Positions 31,380-39,604 of a DNA stretch of 64,000 nt are shown piece after piece (the first letter of the stretch is position 1; every line of letters starts with the position of its first letter). Origin of the DNA: Aquincola agrisoli (lineage in GTDB: Bacteria; Pseudomonadota; Gammaproteobacteria; Burkholderiales; Burkholderiaceae_C); NCBI RefSeq assembly GCF_036621135.1, contig NZ_JAZIBG010000008.1:62001-126000 (forward strand). The letters run 5' to 3'. The position numbers and the translations under genes are program-made. A model generated the notes under the pieces. The model did no database searches, was not told where the DNA came from, and was given only the letters and a program-made list of their open reading frames with translations.

Positions 31380-32219
31380 ATGACTTACCGAAGCCTGCTC
31401 GTGCTGCTCGACCAGGATCCACGCAGCGACACGCGCACGCAGGTCGCCGTGCAGCTGGCCCGCGCGCTGGACTGCCACCTCGCCGGCCTGGCCCCGACCG
31501 GCCTGCTGGAGGTGCCCGCGATGCCGGAAGCCGGCGCCTTCGGCGACCTGGCCGCGATGGCCTGGGATGCCTTGCGCCAGCAGGCCCGCAAGGCCGCCGA
31601 CCGCTTCGGCGACGCGTGCCGGCTGGCCGGGCTGAAGTCCTTCGAGGCGGTGGTCGACGAGGCCGACAAGGCGGCCTCGCTGGTGCGCCACGCGCATTGC
31701 AGCGACCTGACGATCCTGACGCAGGCCGACCCGCAGAGCCCCGGCCACCGGCAGGTGCAGGAGGTCGTCGAGCAGGTCGTGCTGCACAGCGCCCGGCCCA
31801 CGCTGCTGCTGCCGCATGTGGGCACCCCCGGCATCAACGGCCGGCGCGTGCTGGCGGCCTGGGACGACAGCCGCGAGGCGGCGCGTGCGCTGTCCGATGC
31901 GCTGCCGCTGCTGCGCCGCGCCGAGCAGGTCCAGGTGGTCGGCTGGAACGAGGAGCGCCACGAGCCCGATGCCTTGCTGCAGTCGCGGCTGGATGCCGTG
32001 CAGCGCTGGCTGGCCTGGCAGGGCGTGCCGGCCGAGGTGCGGGTCGAGACCACGACGATCGGCGTCGGGGACGCGCTGCTGTCCCGCGCGTGCGACGTGG
32101 GCGCCGACCTGATCGTGATGGGCGCCTACGGCCACCACCGCCTGGCCGAGCGCATCCTGGGCGGCGCCACGCTGCGCCTCCTGGGCTCGATGACCGTGCC
32201 GGTGCTGATGTCGCACTGA
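31380..32219 (+). CDS. Tandem universal stress protein (two Usp domains)
   Basis: This 279-aa protein has two Usp repeats. The first, residues 1-140, begins YRSLLVLLDQDPRSDTRTQV and has a degenerate ATP site (LTILTQADPQSPGHRQV). The second, about 150-279, has an intact ATP-binding loop, DLIVMGAYGHHRLAERILGG. Two-domain Usp proteins usually bind nucleotide in only one half, as here. It follows the 69-aa gene in the site B transcription unit, with a CAGGAG site at 31367-31372. It is convergent with a MarR gene (4-base gap). Confidence 0.9.
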   Translation: MTYRSLLVLLDQDPRSDTRTQVAVQLARALDCHLAGLAPTGLLEVPAMPEAGAFGDLAAMAWDALRQQARKAADRFGDACRLAGLKSFEAVVDEADKAASLVRHAHCSDLTILTQADPQSPGHRQVQEVVEQVVLHSARPTLLLPHVGTPGINGRRVLAAWDDSREAARALSDALPLLRRAEQVQVVGWNEERHEPDALLQSRLDAVQRWLAWQGVPAEVRVETTTIGVGDALLSRACDVGADLIVMGAYGHHRLAERILGGATLRLLGSMTVPVLMSH

Positions 32220-32223
32220 GGGC

Positions 32224-32733
32224 TCACGGCGCGCCGCCCCCGTCCTTCGCTTCTTCGAGCAGCCGCTGGGATTCGTCGGTCAGCGCCTCGATCACGCGCT
32301 TGAACACGGCGTAGTCTTCGTCGCTGATGCGCGCGCGCAGCCGCTGCTGGCGGTGCTGCGAGCCGACGATGCCGCGCCGCAGCACCTCGATGCCTTCGGG
32401 GGTGGTCTTCAGCATCTGGCGCCGCTTGTCGGCGCCGTCGGTGTGCATCGCGATCAGCCCCTTGCCGACCAGTTCGTGCGAGGCGCGGCTGACCTGGCTG
32501 TGGTCCAGCCGCGAGACCCGCGCCACGTCGCCCGAGGTCGCCTCGCCCAGGCGGTTCAGGATCACCAGCACGCGCCACTGGCGGCTCGACAGGCCGAGCT
32601 CGCCGCTCACCGACGCCTCGACCACGCGGCCCAGCAGCTGCGACAGCGCGGACATCCTGAACGTGATCAGGTCTTCCGGATCGTGATGGCGCAGCTCGGA
32701 CGCGGAGGCGATCTTCTTCGTTTTCTGTGTCAT
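32224..32733 (-). CDS. MarR-family transcriptional regulator
   Basis: This 169-aa winged-helix protein has a dimerisation helix (DLITFRMSALSQLLGRVVEA), an HTH at about residues 60-95 (GEATSGDVARVSRLDHSQVS) and a wing (KRRQMLKTTPEGIE). It is divergent from a Bug/CoA-transferase/CoA-lyase operon, starting 80 bases away. It therefore probably represses that operon in response to an organic acid or its CoA ester. TGCT-GT-AGCA at about 32748-32757 in the gap is a small palindrome that could be its operator, but it is short. Confidence 0.9.
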   Translation of the reverse strand: MTQKTKKIASASELRHHDPEDLITFRMSALSQLLGRVVEASVSGELGLSSRQWRVLVILNRLGEATSGDVARVSRLDHSQVSRASHELVGKGLIAMHTDGADKRRQMLKTTPEGIEVLRRGIVGSQHRQQRLRARISDEDYAVFKRVIEALTDESQRLLEEAKDGGGAP

Positions 32734-32813
32734 GGCAAAACTTGCTGTAGCACACGATTGCGCCTACCATGCTGGCGTGCCGAAGGCGGCAACCTGCAAC
32801 AAGGAGACAACCG

Positions 32814-33779
32814 ATGCATTCTGCTATGCGACGTGGCCTGCTGGCCCTGGCGCTGCTTGCCGGCGCGGCGCCCGCCGTCGCCGAGCCCTTTCCGGCCAAG
32901 CCGATCACCCTGGTCGTGCCGCAGGGCCCCGGCTCCGGCAGCGACGTCACCGCGCGCCTGGTGGCCAACTACCTGGGCCCGGTGCTCGGCCAGACCGTCG
33001 TGGTCGACAACCGCGCCGGGGGCTCGGGCATCGTGGCCCACCAGGCCGTCGCGCGCGCGGCGCCGGACGGCTACACGCTGCTCTTCACGTCGACCGCGCA
33101 GTTGCTGGTCGTGCCGCTCATCAACCCCGCCGCGAAGTACACGATGGGCGACTTCACCGCCGTGGCGCCGATCCTGCGCGCGCCCTTCGCGGTGGTCGTC
33201 GCCAACGAGCCGGGTGCGCCCAAGTCGTTCAACGAGCTGCTGCAGCGCCTGCGTGCCGGCCCGCAGAGCTATGCCTCGGCCGGCATCGGCACGATGACGC
33301 ACCTGGGCTCCGAACTCTGGATGCGCAAGGCGGGCGTGTCCGCCTCGCACATCCCCTACAAGGGCAGCGGCCAGGCGCTGACCGACCTGATGGGCGGCCA
33401 GACGCTGTTCGCCACCGATTCCCTCACCGCCGAGATGACGCACATCCGCTCGGGCAAGCTGAGGGCGCTGGCGATCGCCGACGCGCAGCGCAAGCCGTCG
33501 CTGCCCGACGTACCCACCTTCGACGAAGCCGGCCTGCCCGGCGTGCAGGTGGCGGTCATCGGCGGCCTGTTTGCGCCCAAGGGCGTGCCGCAGGACGTGG
33601 CTGGCCGGATCGCCTCGGCGATGACCAAGGTGCTCGCGATGCCCGAGGTGCAGCAGCGCTTCGCGGCCATGGAGAGCGAGCCGCTCACGATGCCGGCGGA
33701 CGAGTTCGTCAAGCTGCTCGGCAAGGAGGCGGCGGTCTGGGCGCCGCTGGTGCGCGACCTCGGCGTCAAGGTGGAGTAG
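32814..33779 (+). CDS. Bug-family (TctC-like) substrate-binding protein
   Basis: This 321-aa periplasmic protein has a Sec signal (residues 1-23, RGLLALALLAGAAPAVAEP). Bug signatures are ITLVVPQGPGSGSDVTAR, VDNRAGGSGIVAHQ, APDGYTLLF, SHIPYKGSGQALTDLMGG and VPTFDEAGLPG. The P-loop-like PPGG of other Bug proteins is replaced by QGPGSG. An AAGGAG site at 32800-32805 gives a good start. It is the first gene of an operon with a CoA-transferase and a CoA-ester lyase, so the ligand is likely a short dicarboxylate or hydroxy acid (inference). Confidence 0.92.
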   Translation: MHSAMRRGLLALALLAGAAPAVAEPFPAKPITLVVPQGPGSGSDVTARLVANYLGPVLGQTVVVDNRAGGSGIVAHQAVARAAPDGYTLLFTSTAQLLVVPLINPAAKYTMGDFTAVAPILRAPFAVVVANEPGAPKSFNELLQRLRAGPQSYASAGIGTMTHLGSELWMRKAGVSASHIPYKGSGQALTDLMGGQTLFATDSLTAEMTHIRSGKLRALAIADAQRKPSLPDVPTFDEAGLPGVQVAVIGGLFAPKGVPQDVAGRIASAMTKVLAMPEVQQRFAAMESEPLTMPADEFVKLLGKEAAVWAPLVRDLGVKVE

Positions 33780-33785
33780 CGGCGG

Positions 33786-35024
33786 ATGACACACGCTGTG
33801 CCGCTCGTGGAGCCGCGCCCGGGCGCCATCGGGCCGCTCCATGGCCTGCGCGTCGTCGACCTGTCGCGGCTGGTGGCCGGGAACATGCTGAGCCTGCAGC
33901 TGGCCGACTTCGGCGCCGACGTGATCAAGGTCGAGGCCGCCGGCCGCGGCGACACCCTGCGCGCCTGGCGGGCGCAGGACGCCGATCATCCGGAAGGCTT
34001 CGATGCCTGGTGGCAGGTCTACGGCCGCAACAAGCGCAGCGTGGCGCTCGACCTGCGCGACGCCGAGGCCATGGCGTGGCTGCACCGGCTGCTGGCCACC
34101 GCGCAGGTGCTGGTCGAGAGCTTCCGGCCGGGCACGCTGGAGGCGATGGGCCTGGCACCGGCGCGCCTGCACGAGGCCCATCCCTCGCTCGTCATCGTGC
34201 GCATCTCGGGCTGGGGCCAGGACGGCCCCTACAGCGGCCTGCCGGGCTTCGGCAGCCTGATCGAGGGCTTCAGCGGCTATGCCCACAAGCACCGCGATGG
34301 CGACGGCGTACCGGGCCTGCCGAACATGGCGCTCGCCGACATGGTCACCGGTCTGACGGGCGCCTTCGCCGTGATGGCGGCGCTGCGCGCGGTGGAGGTG
34401 GGCGGCGGCGGCGGGCAGGTCATCGACCTGTCGCTGCTCGAGCCGATGGCGGCGGTGATGGGTCCGGACGTCACGCAGTACGCCGCCACCGGCGCGGCGC
34501 CGCCGGCGCACGAGAAGATCGCGTCGCCCCGCGGCGCCTACCGCTGCCGCGACGGCGGCTGGGTGTCGCTGTCCGGCTCGACGCAGACGATGGCGCGCCG
34601 TGTGTTCGAGGCCCTCGGCCACGGGGCCTTGTTCGACGATCCGCGCTTCTCGTCGAATGCCGCGCGGCTGCGCCACGACGCGGAGGTCGATCGCCTGGTG
34701 TCCGGCGCGATCGCGCAGCTCGACCTCGCCGACTGCCTGGCGCGGTTTCGCGGCCTGGGCGTCACCATCGGCCCGATCCAGTCGCCAGCGGAGATCCTGG
34801 CCGATCCGCACGTCCGCGCCCGCGGCGTCTACGTGCAGCTGCAGCCCGCCGGCGGCGGCCGGCCTGTCACGATGCACAACGTGACGCCGCGCCTGGCCGG
34901 CACGCCGGGCGCCCTGCGCCGCGCAGCGCCCGCGCTGGGCGAACACACCGCCGAGGTGCTGGCCGAGCTGGGGGCCGATGCGGCGGCGCTGGGCCGCATC
35001 GGCGCGGGCGGGGCGGCTGCATGA
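33786..35024 (+). CDS. CaiB/BaiF class III CoA-transferase
   Basis: This 412-aa enzyme has the family start GLRVVDLSRLVAGNMLSLQL and DFGADVIKVEAAGRGD. The central segment is GRNKRSVALDLRD, and the catalytic Asp lies in NMALADMVTGLTGAFAVMAAL (residue about 182). The C-terminal small domain contains GPIQSPAEILADPHVRARG. It moves CoA between carboxylic acids through Asp-anhydride/thioester intermediates. It begins 6 bases after the Bug gene and overlaps the lyase gene by four bases. The likely use is CoA activation of the imported acid ahead of C-C cleavage. Confidence 0.93.
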   Translation: MTHAVPLVEPRPGAIGPLHGLRVVDLSRLVAGNMLSLQLADFGADVIKVEAAGRGDTLRAWRAQDADHPEGFDAWWQVYGRNKRSVALDLRDAEAMAWLHRLLATAQVLVESFRPGTLEAMGLAPARLHEAHPSLVIVRISGWGQDGPYSGLPGFGSLIEGFSGYAHKHRDGDGVPGLPNMALADMVTGLTGAFAVMAALRAVEVGGGGGQVIDLSLLEPMAAVMGPDVTQYAATGAAPPAHEKIASPRGAYRCRDGGWVSLSGSTQTMARRVFEALGHGALFDDPRFSSNAARLRHDAEVDRLVSGAIAQLDLADCLARFRGLGVTIGPIQSPAEILADPHVRARGVYVQLQPAGGGRPVTMHNVTPRLAGTPGALRRAAPALGEHTAEVLAELGADAAALGRIGAGGAAA

Positions 35025-35878
35025 GGCCGCCGCCGAACGGGGCAGGGGGCCTGTCGGCGCTGCGCTCGCTGCTGTTCCTGCCGGCGACCGCCACGCACCT
35101 GCTCGCGAAGGCGGCCGGCCGCGGCGCGGACGCGCTGATCCTCGACCTGGAGGATGCGGTGCCGGCCGAGCGCAAGGCCGAGGCGCGGGTGCTCGCGGCC
35201 GAAGCGCTGGCGCAGCTGGCCGGCAGCGGCCTGCCGGTGCTGCTGCGGGTGAACGCCGGACGGGAGGCCTGGCTGCAGGACATCGCGGCCATGCCGTTGC
35301 AGGCGCTGGCCGCGGTGATGCTGCCGAAGGTGGAGCGGCCCGGGCAGGTCACGGCGCTGGCGCAGGCGCTGGATGCGGCGGGTGCCGCGGCGCTGCCCGT
35401 CGCCGCGCTGATCGAGAGCCCGCTGGGTGTGCTGGCGAGCGCCGAGATCGCGCGGCATCCGAGGCTCGCGGCCCTGGGTTTCGGTGCCGAAGACCATGCG
35501 GCGGCGCTGGGCGTGGCGCCGACGCCGCAGGCCCTGGCGTGGCCGGCGTCGCAGGTCGTCACCTGTGCGCACGCCTACGGCCTGCCCTGCTGGGGGCTGG
35601 CGGCCAGCGTGGCCGAGGTGGCCGACATGGAGGCCTTCGCCGCCACGGTGCGCCATGCACGTGCCATCGGGTTCACCGGCTCCGTGTGCATCCATCCGCG
35701 GCAGGTGCCCGTGGTGAACGAGGGCTTCTCGCCGACCGCGGACGAACTGGCCTGGGCGCGCCGTGTCGTCGAGGCCGACGCCGCCGCACGCGCGCAGGGG
35801 CAGGGCGCCCTCATCGTCGACGGCCGCATGGTCGACAAACCCATCGTCGACCGCGCGCGGCGCTGGCTGGCGCCATAG
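35021..35878 (+). CDS. HpcH/HpaI-type CoA-ester lyase (CitE/citramalyl- or malyl-CoA lyase-like)
   Basis: This 285-aa TIM-barrel protein has LRSLLFLPATATHLLAKA, the DLEDAVPAERKAEAR substrate/metal segment, IESPLGVLASAEI with the metal-binding Glu, LGFGAEDHAAALG, and the closing SVCIHPRQVPVVNEGFSP. It should cleave a beta-hydroxyacyl-CoA such as malyl- or citramalyl-CoA to acetyl-CoA or a relative plus an oxo acid, with Mg. It overlaps the CoA-transferase by four bases. The pair recalls itaconate/mesaconate-type degradation, but no hydratase gene is present, so the substrate remains open. Confidence 0.9.
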   Translation: MRPPPNGAGGLSALRSLLFLPATATHLLAKAAGRGADALILDLEDAVPAERKAEARVLAAEALAQLAGSGLPVLLRVNAGREAWLQDIAAMPLQALAAVMLPKVERPGQVTALAQALDAAGAAALPVAALIESPLGVLASAEIARHPRLAALGFGAEDHAAALGVAPTPQALAWPASQVVTCAHAYGLPCWGLAASVAEVADMEAFAATVRHARAIGFTGSVCIHPRQVPVVNEGFSPTADELAWARRVVEADAAARAQGQGALIVDGRMVDKPIVDRARRWLAP

Positions 35879-35898
35879 CGGCCGGCGGCCGCGGGCCT

Positions 35899-36636
35899 TC
35901 AGAGGGCGCGCTGGTTCACGCGCGCCGACAGCGCCTCGGCCGATTCCTTGCGCTCGCTGTAGCGGTCGACAAGGTACGGGCTGGCGTCCCTCGTCAGCAG
36001 CGTGAACTTGAACAGCTCCTCCATCACGTCGACGATGCGGTTGTAGTAGGCCGAGGGCTTCATGCGCCCGTCCTCGTCGAATTCGTTGAAGGCCTTGGCG
36101 ATCGACGATTGGTTGGGGATGGTCACCATCCGCATCCAGCGGCCCAGCACGCGCATCTGGTTGACGGCGTTGAACGACTGGCTGCCGCCCGAGACCTCCA
36201 TCACCGCCAGCGTCTTGCCCTGCGTGGGCCGGACCGCGCCGACGCTCAGCGGGATCCAGTCGATCTGCGCCTTCATGATGCCGGTCATCGCGCCATGGCG
36301 TTCCGGCGAACACCAGACCATGCCCTCGGACCACGCGGCCAGCGTGCGCAGCTCCTGCACCTTCGGATGCGATTCCGGCGCGCCGTCGGGCAAGGGCAGG
36401 CCTGTCGGGTCGAACACCTCCACGTCGCCGCCCATCGCCTTCAGCAGGCGCGCCGCCTCGAAGGTGGCGAAGCGGCTGTAGGACCGCTCGCGCAGCGATC
36501 CGTAGAGCATCAGGAAGCGGGGCGGGTGGCGGGCGGGCTGGCGCACGGCCAGCTTCTCGAGGGTGGGCGCATCGAACAGCGCGGCGTCGAGGGCGGGAAA
36601 CGTGTCCATGGGGCGCGGTGGTGAGGGGGCCGCCAT
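35899..36636 (-). CDS. arsH: ArsH organoarsenical oxidase
   Basis: This 245-aa NADPH-dependent FMN reductase-fold protein of the ArsH family oxidises trivalent methyl or aromatic arsenicals. Seen: RFLMLYGSLRERSYSRFATFE (flavin-binding GSLRxxSYSR), WCSPERHGAMTGIMKAQIDW (NADPH/flavin loop, PERHG) and SGGSQSFNAVNQMR. The ATG at 36636 lies two bases past the Acr3 stop, so they are coupled. A second in-frame ATG at 36609 (MDTFPALD) is an alternative start. It is the last gene of the arsenic operon. Confidence 0.93.
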   Translation of the reverse strand: MAAPSPPRPMDTFPALDAALFDAPTLEKLAVRQPARHPPRFLMLYGSLRERSYSRFATFEAARLLKAMGGDVEVFDPTGLPLPDGAPESHPKVQELRTLAAWSEGMVWCSPERHGAMTGIMKAQIDWIPLSVGAVRPTQGKTLAVMEVSGGSQSFNAVNQMRVLGRWMRMVTIPNQSSIAKAFNEFDEDGRMKPSAYYNRIVDVMEELFKFTLLTRDASPYLVDRYSERKESAEALSARVNQRAL

Positions 36637-36638
36637 GC

Positions 36639-37727
36639 TCAGCGCGCCTCGGCGAGCTCGCGCTCGTACCAGCCCCGCGAGCGGTTGACGAGGGCCACCA
36701 CCGCCAGCATCACCGGCACCTCGATGAGCACGCCGACGACGGTCGCCAGCGCCGCGCCGGACTGGAACCCGAACAGCGCGATGGCGGTGGCCACGGCCAG
36801 CTCGAAGAAGTTGCTGGCGCCGATCAGCGCCGAGGGCCCGGCCACGCAGTGTGGCACGCGCAGCCTGCGGTTCAGCAGGTAGGCCAGGCCCGAGTTGAAG
36901 ACGACCTGGATGAGGATGGGCACCGCCAGCATGGCGATCACCAGCGGCTGCCGCAGGATGGCCTCGCCCTGGAAGGCGAACAGCAGCACCAGCGTCAGCA
37001 GCAGCGCGCCGATCGAGAACGGCCCCAGCCGGGCCACCACCGACTGGAAGTGCCCGGCCCCCTTGGCGAGCAGCGACCGCCGCCACAGCTGCGCCAGCAC
37101 CACCGGCACCACGATGTACAGGCCGACCGAGGTGAGCAGCGTGTCCCACGGCACCGTGATCGACGACAGGCCCAGGAGCAGCGCGACGATGGGGGCGAAC
37201 GCCACCACCATGATGGCGTCGTTCAACGCCACCTGCGACAGGGTGAACAGCGGGTCGCCCTTGCAGAGCTGGGACCAGACGAAGACCATCGCCGTGCAGG
37301 GCGCGGCGGCCAGCAGGATGAGGCCGGCCACGTAGCTGTCGAGCTGGTCGGCCGGCAGCCAGGGCGCGAAGACGTGCCGCACGAAGATCCAGCCCAGCAG
37401 CGCCATCGAGAAGGGCTTGACCGCCCAGTTGATGAACAGCGTGACGCCGATGCCCCGGGCGTGCGAGGCCACCTGGCCGAGCGCGCCGAAGTCGACCTTC
37501 AGCAGCATCGGCACGATCATCACCCAGATGAGCAAGCCCACCGGGAGGTTGACCTGCGCCACCTCCAGCGCGGCCACGGCCTGGAAGAACGTAGGCAGCC
37601 ACTGGCCGAGGGCGATGCCTGCGACGATGCACAGCGCCACCCAGACGGTGAGGTAGCGTTCGAAGAAGCCGATCGCCGGCGCGGTGGGTCGGGCGGCGGC
37701 GTCGGGGGCGAGTGGGGATGCGGTCAC
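36639..37727 (-). CDS. acr3: Acr3-type arsenite efflux permease
   Basis: This 362-aa membrane protein has about ten helices. It carries the Acr3 signatures VNLPVGLLIWVMIVPMLLKV and PCTAMVFVWSQLCKGDP, with the essential Cys in APCTAMVF. It exports arsenite (and usually not antimonite) using the proton-motive force. The GTG start follows the arsC stop by two bases. It is encoded between arsC and arsH in a single minus-strand operon. No ArsA ATPase gene is present, so the permease works as a secondary transporter. Confidence 0.93.
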   Translation of the reverse strand: MTASPLAPDAAARPTAPAIGFFERYLTVWVALCIVAGIALGQWLPTFFQAVAALEVAQVNLPVGLLIWVMIVPMLLKVDFGALGQVASHARGIGVTLFINWAVKPFSMALLGWIFVRHVFAPWLPADQLDSYVAGLILLAAAPCTAMVFVWSQLCKGDPLFTLSQVALNDAIMVVAFAPIVALLLGLSSITVPWDTLLTSVGLYIVVPVVLAQLWRRSLLAKGAGHFQSVVARLGPFSIGALLLTLVLLFAFQGEAILRQPLVIAMLAVPILIQVVFNSGLAYLLNRRLRVPHCVAGPSALIGASNFFELAVATAIALFGFQSGAALATVVGVLIEVPVMLAVVALVNRSRGWYERELAEAR

Positions 37728-37729
37728 GG

Positions 37730-38218
37730 TCAGGCCTTGGCGATGTCTTCGAGGGCCCGCTGCAACTCGGCGTTGCTCATCGTGCCGAGGGGCAGCTGCA
37801 GCAGCTGCAGCATCCGGTAGCCGATGGCCTGGCGGGTCAGTTCGAAGGCGGCGGCCCGCTCGGGTTCGGGGGCGTTGGACGGGTCGGCGTAGCCCCAGTG
37901 GACCTGGACCGGGCTGCCGGGCCAGTAGGGGCAGGCCTCGGCCGCCGCCGCATCGCACACGGTGATCACGGCGCGCATGGCCGGCGCGCCCGGCTGTGTG
38001 AACTCGTCCCAGCTCTTCGAACGGAAGGCGCCGGTGGCGATGCCCGCGTTGCCCAGCACCTCGAGGGCGTAGGGGTTGATGCGGCCGCTCGGGGCGCTGC
38101 CGGCGCTGAAGGCCCGGACGTCCTTGCCGAGCTTGTTCGCCCAGTGGCCGAGCATGGCTTCGCTCAACACGCTGCGCGCCGAGTTGTGGGTGCACAGGAT
38201 CAGCACGTTGGTGGTCAT
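37730..38218 (-). CDS. arsC: Arsenate reductase, LMW-phosphatase-type (second copy)
   Basis: This 162-aa protein has the P-loop CTHNSARS at residues 9-16 (CX5R). The downstream redox cysteines lie in VCDAAAAEACPYWPG with a six-residue spacing, as in the thioredoxin- or glutaredoxin-coupled LMW-PTP-like ArsC group. It reduces arsenate to arsenite for export by Acr3. One base separates its ATG from the stop of the preceding arsC. The two copies share only moderate similarity (CTHNSARS against CTGNSARS, different C-terminal halves), so this is an old duplication. Confidence 0.93.
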   Translation of the reverse strand: MTTNVLILCTHNSARSVLSEAMLGHWANKLGKDVRAFSAGSAPSGRINPYALEVLGNAGIATGAFRSKSWDEFTQPGAPAMRAVITVCDAAAAEACPYWPGSPVQVHWGYADPSNAPEPERAAAFELTRQAIGYRMLQLLQLPLGTMSNAELQRALEDIAKA

Positions 38219-38219
38219 G

Positions 38220-38711
38220 TCAGCGCTTTCCGATGTCGTGGATCTGGCGGTGGATGGCCATCGCGTCGAGGCTCGCGAGCGGCAGCGCCATCATCAGGTC
38301 GAGGCGGCGCTTCATCGTGACGGCCGCATCGTGGAAGGCCTGCTGCCTCAGCTCCTCGGGCCCTTCGACCGCGGCCGGGTCGGGCATGCCCCAATGCGCG
38401 GTCATGGGCTGGCCCGGCCAGACGGGACAGGTCTCGCCGGCCGCCTGGTCGCACACCGTGAACACGAAGTCCATCTCGGGTGCGCCGGGCGCCGCGAACT
38501 CTTCCCAGCCCTTGCTGCGCAGGCCGTCGGTCGGGATGCGGAGATGCCGCAGTTCCGCCAGCGCCATCGGGTGCACGGCCCCCTTGGGATGGCTGCCTGC
38601 CGAGAAGGCGACGAAGCGGCCGTGGCCGGCGGCGTTCAGCAGGGCCTCGGCCAGGATCGAGCGGGCCGAGTTGCCCGTGCAGATGAACAGGACGTTGTAG
38701 GGGCGGCTCAC
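38220..38711 (-). CDS. arsC: Arsenate reductase, LMW-phosphatase-type (first copy)
   Basis: This 163-aa protein has P-loop CTGNSARS near residue 10 and the redox pair in VCDQAAGETCPVWPG. The GTG start (38711) is chosen because it is directly followed by the first beta strand SRPYNVLFICTGNSARS and lies ten bases after the arsI stop. A longer reading frame upstream runs antisense-like through arsI and has no family similarity. It forms a tandem with the second arsC. Having two reductases may give different reductant or substrate preferences. Confidence 0.92.
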   Translation of the reverse strand: MSRPYNVLFICTGNSARSILAEALLNAAGHGRFVAFSAGSHPKGAVHPMALAELRHLRIPTDGLRSKGWEEFAAPGAPEMDFVFTVCDQAAGETCPVWPGQPMTAHWGMPDPAAVEGPEELRQQAFHDAAVTMKRRLDLMMALPLASLDAMAIHRQIHDIGKR

Positions 38712-38721
38712 GGTGCGTCCT

Positions 38722-39192
38722 TCAGCAGCAGGAGGAGGCCGGCTCGACGGGGATGCCGACGGGCTTTCCGCGGGGCGCGCAGCATGCCGCGGCCGGGGTC
38801 TGCACCGGCCGTGGCGCCTGCGAGAACACAGGGATGCTGCCGAGCGTGTGGAACTGCTCCCATGCGATGCCCTGCGGATCGGTGACCCAGTACTTGTCGC
38901 TGCGGGCATAGCAGCAGGTGGTTTCGCCCACGCGCTCGAGCGCCAGGTCCGCCGCTTCCGCGCGCGCCTTCAGCGTGGCGAGCTCCTCCTCGGTGTCGGC
39001 CTGGATGCCGAGGTGGTCCACGCCCGGCTTGCTGCCGCGCGTGGAGATCGCGAAGTTGAGCCGGGGGTCGTCGACCATCCACTTGGCGTAGTCGGCCTCG
39101 ACGCGTGCCGGCGCCGCGCCGAACATCTTCGAGTAGAAGGCGATGCTGGCCTGGAGATCGTCGACGTGGACGTGCACATGGAAGCGCTTCAT
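38722..39192 (-). CDS. arsI: ArsI/CadI-family glyoxalase-fold protein (probable C-As lyase)
   Basis: This 156-aa vicinal-oxygen-chelate protein starts KRFHVHVHVDDLQASIAFYS. Fe ligands His5, His62-type (PGVDHLGIQ) and Glu (IAWEQFHT) are recognisable. The vicinal cysteine pair in ETTCCYARSDKYW is the trivalent-arsenic-binding pair of ArsI, which breaks the C-As bond of methylarsenite and aromatic arsenicals. The C-terminus adds further CC pairs (AACCAPR, SSCC). AGGAG with about 7-base spacing fixes the ATG at 39192. CadI is the close alternative. The ars context favours ArsI. Confidence 0.9.
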   Translation of the reverse strand: MKRFHVHVHVDDLQASIAFYSKMFGAAPARVEADYAKWMVDDPRLNFAISTRGSKPGVDHLGIQADTEEELATLKARAEAADLALERVGETTCCYARSDKYWVTDPQGIAWEQFHTLGSIPVFSQAPRPVQTPAAACCAPRGKPVGIPVEPASSCC

Positions 39193-39218
39193 GGCTTGCT
39201 CCTGTTGCGAAGTGAGGT

Positions 39219-39545
39219 TCAGCAGCCGCAGGCTGCCGATGCGGGCTCGACGGCGCACGCGGCGCCGGCGCAGCAGTTCTCGGTGAGGTAGCCCACCACG
39301 CCGTTCATCTGGTCGTAGGCGGCCCGGTAGACCAGGTTCCGGCTGGCACGCTCGGTCGTGACCAGGCCCGCGGCTGCCAGCTCCTTCAGGTGGAAGGACA
39401 GGGTGGTGGCCGGCACGCCCAGCCCTTCCTGCATCACACCGGGCGTCATGCCGCCCGGCCCGGTGACGACCAGGGCCCTGAACACCTTGAGCCGGACGGG
39501 ATGGGCCAGTGCGGCCAGCGCGCGGATGACGTGGTCTTCGTTCAT
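39219..39545 (-). CDS. arsR: ArsR-family arsenic-responsive repressor
   Basis: This 108-aa winged-helix repressor has LAALAHPVRLKVFRALVVTG, recognition helix VPATTLSFHLKELAAAGLV and a wing ERASRNLVYRA. The arsenite-binding cysteines lie at the C-terminus (TENCCAGAACAVEPASAACGC), as in the type of ArsR with C-terminal CC sites rather than the helix-3 CxC of E. coli ArsR. It is the first gene of the operon arsR-arsI-arsC-arsC-acr3-arsH. Its own promoter region contains a repeated operator (39548-39587), so autoregulation is expected. Confidence 0.92.
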   Translation of the reverse strand: MNEDHVIRALAALAHPVRLKVFRALVVTGPGGMTPGVMQEGLGVPATTLSFHLKELAAAGLVTTERASRNLVYRAAYDQMNGVVGYLTENCCAGAACAVEPASAACGC

Positions 39546-39547
39546 GT

Positions 39548-39587
39548 TTCGACTATACGACAAAAGTCGAATAGTCGAATAGTCGAA
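39548..39587. promoter_or_regulatory. ArsR operator: inverted plus direct repeats
   Basis: TTCGACTAT (39548-39556) is inverted as ATAGTCGAA at 39571-39579 and again at 39579-39587, the two right-hand copies repeating every 8 bases. A shorter CGAC/GTCG pair sits inside. The array starts two bases upstream of the arsR ATG and must overlap the ars promoter, which suits repression by an ArsR dimer or two dimers. Confidence 0.7.
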
Positions 39588-39604
39588 GCGCCGCCGGCGC
39601 CGGT

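Noticed and set aside
37730..38711. The two arsC genes as one frameshifted gene
   Set aside because: Each has its own P-loop, redox cysteine pair and start/stop. They are complete paralogues.
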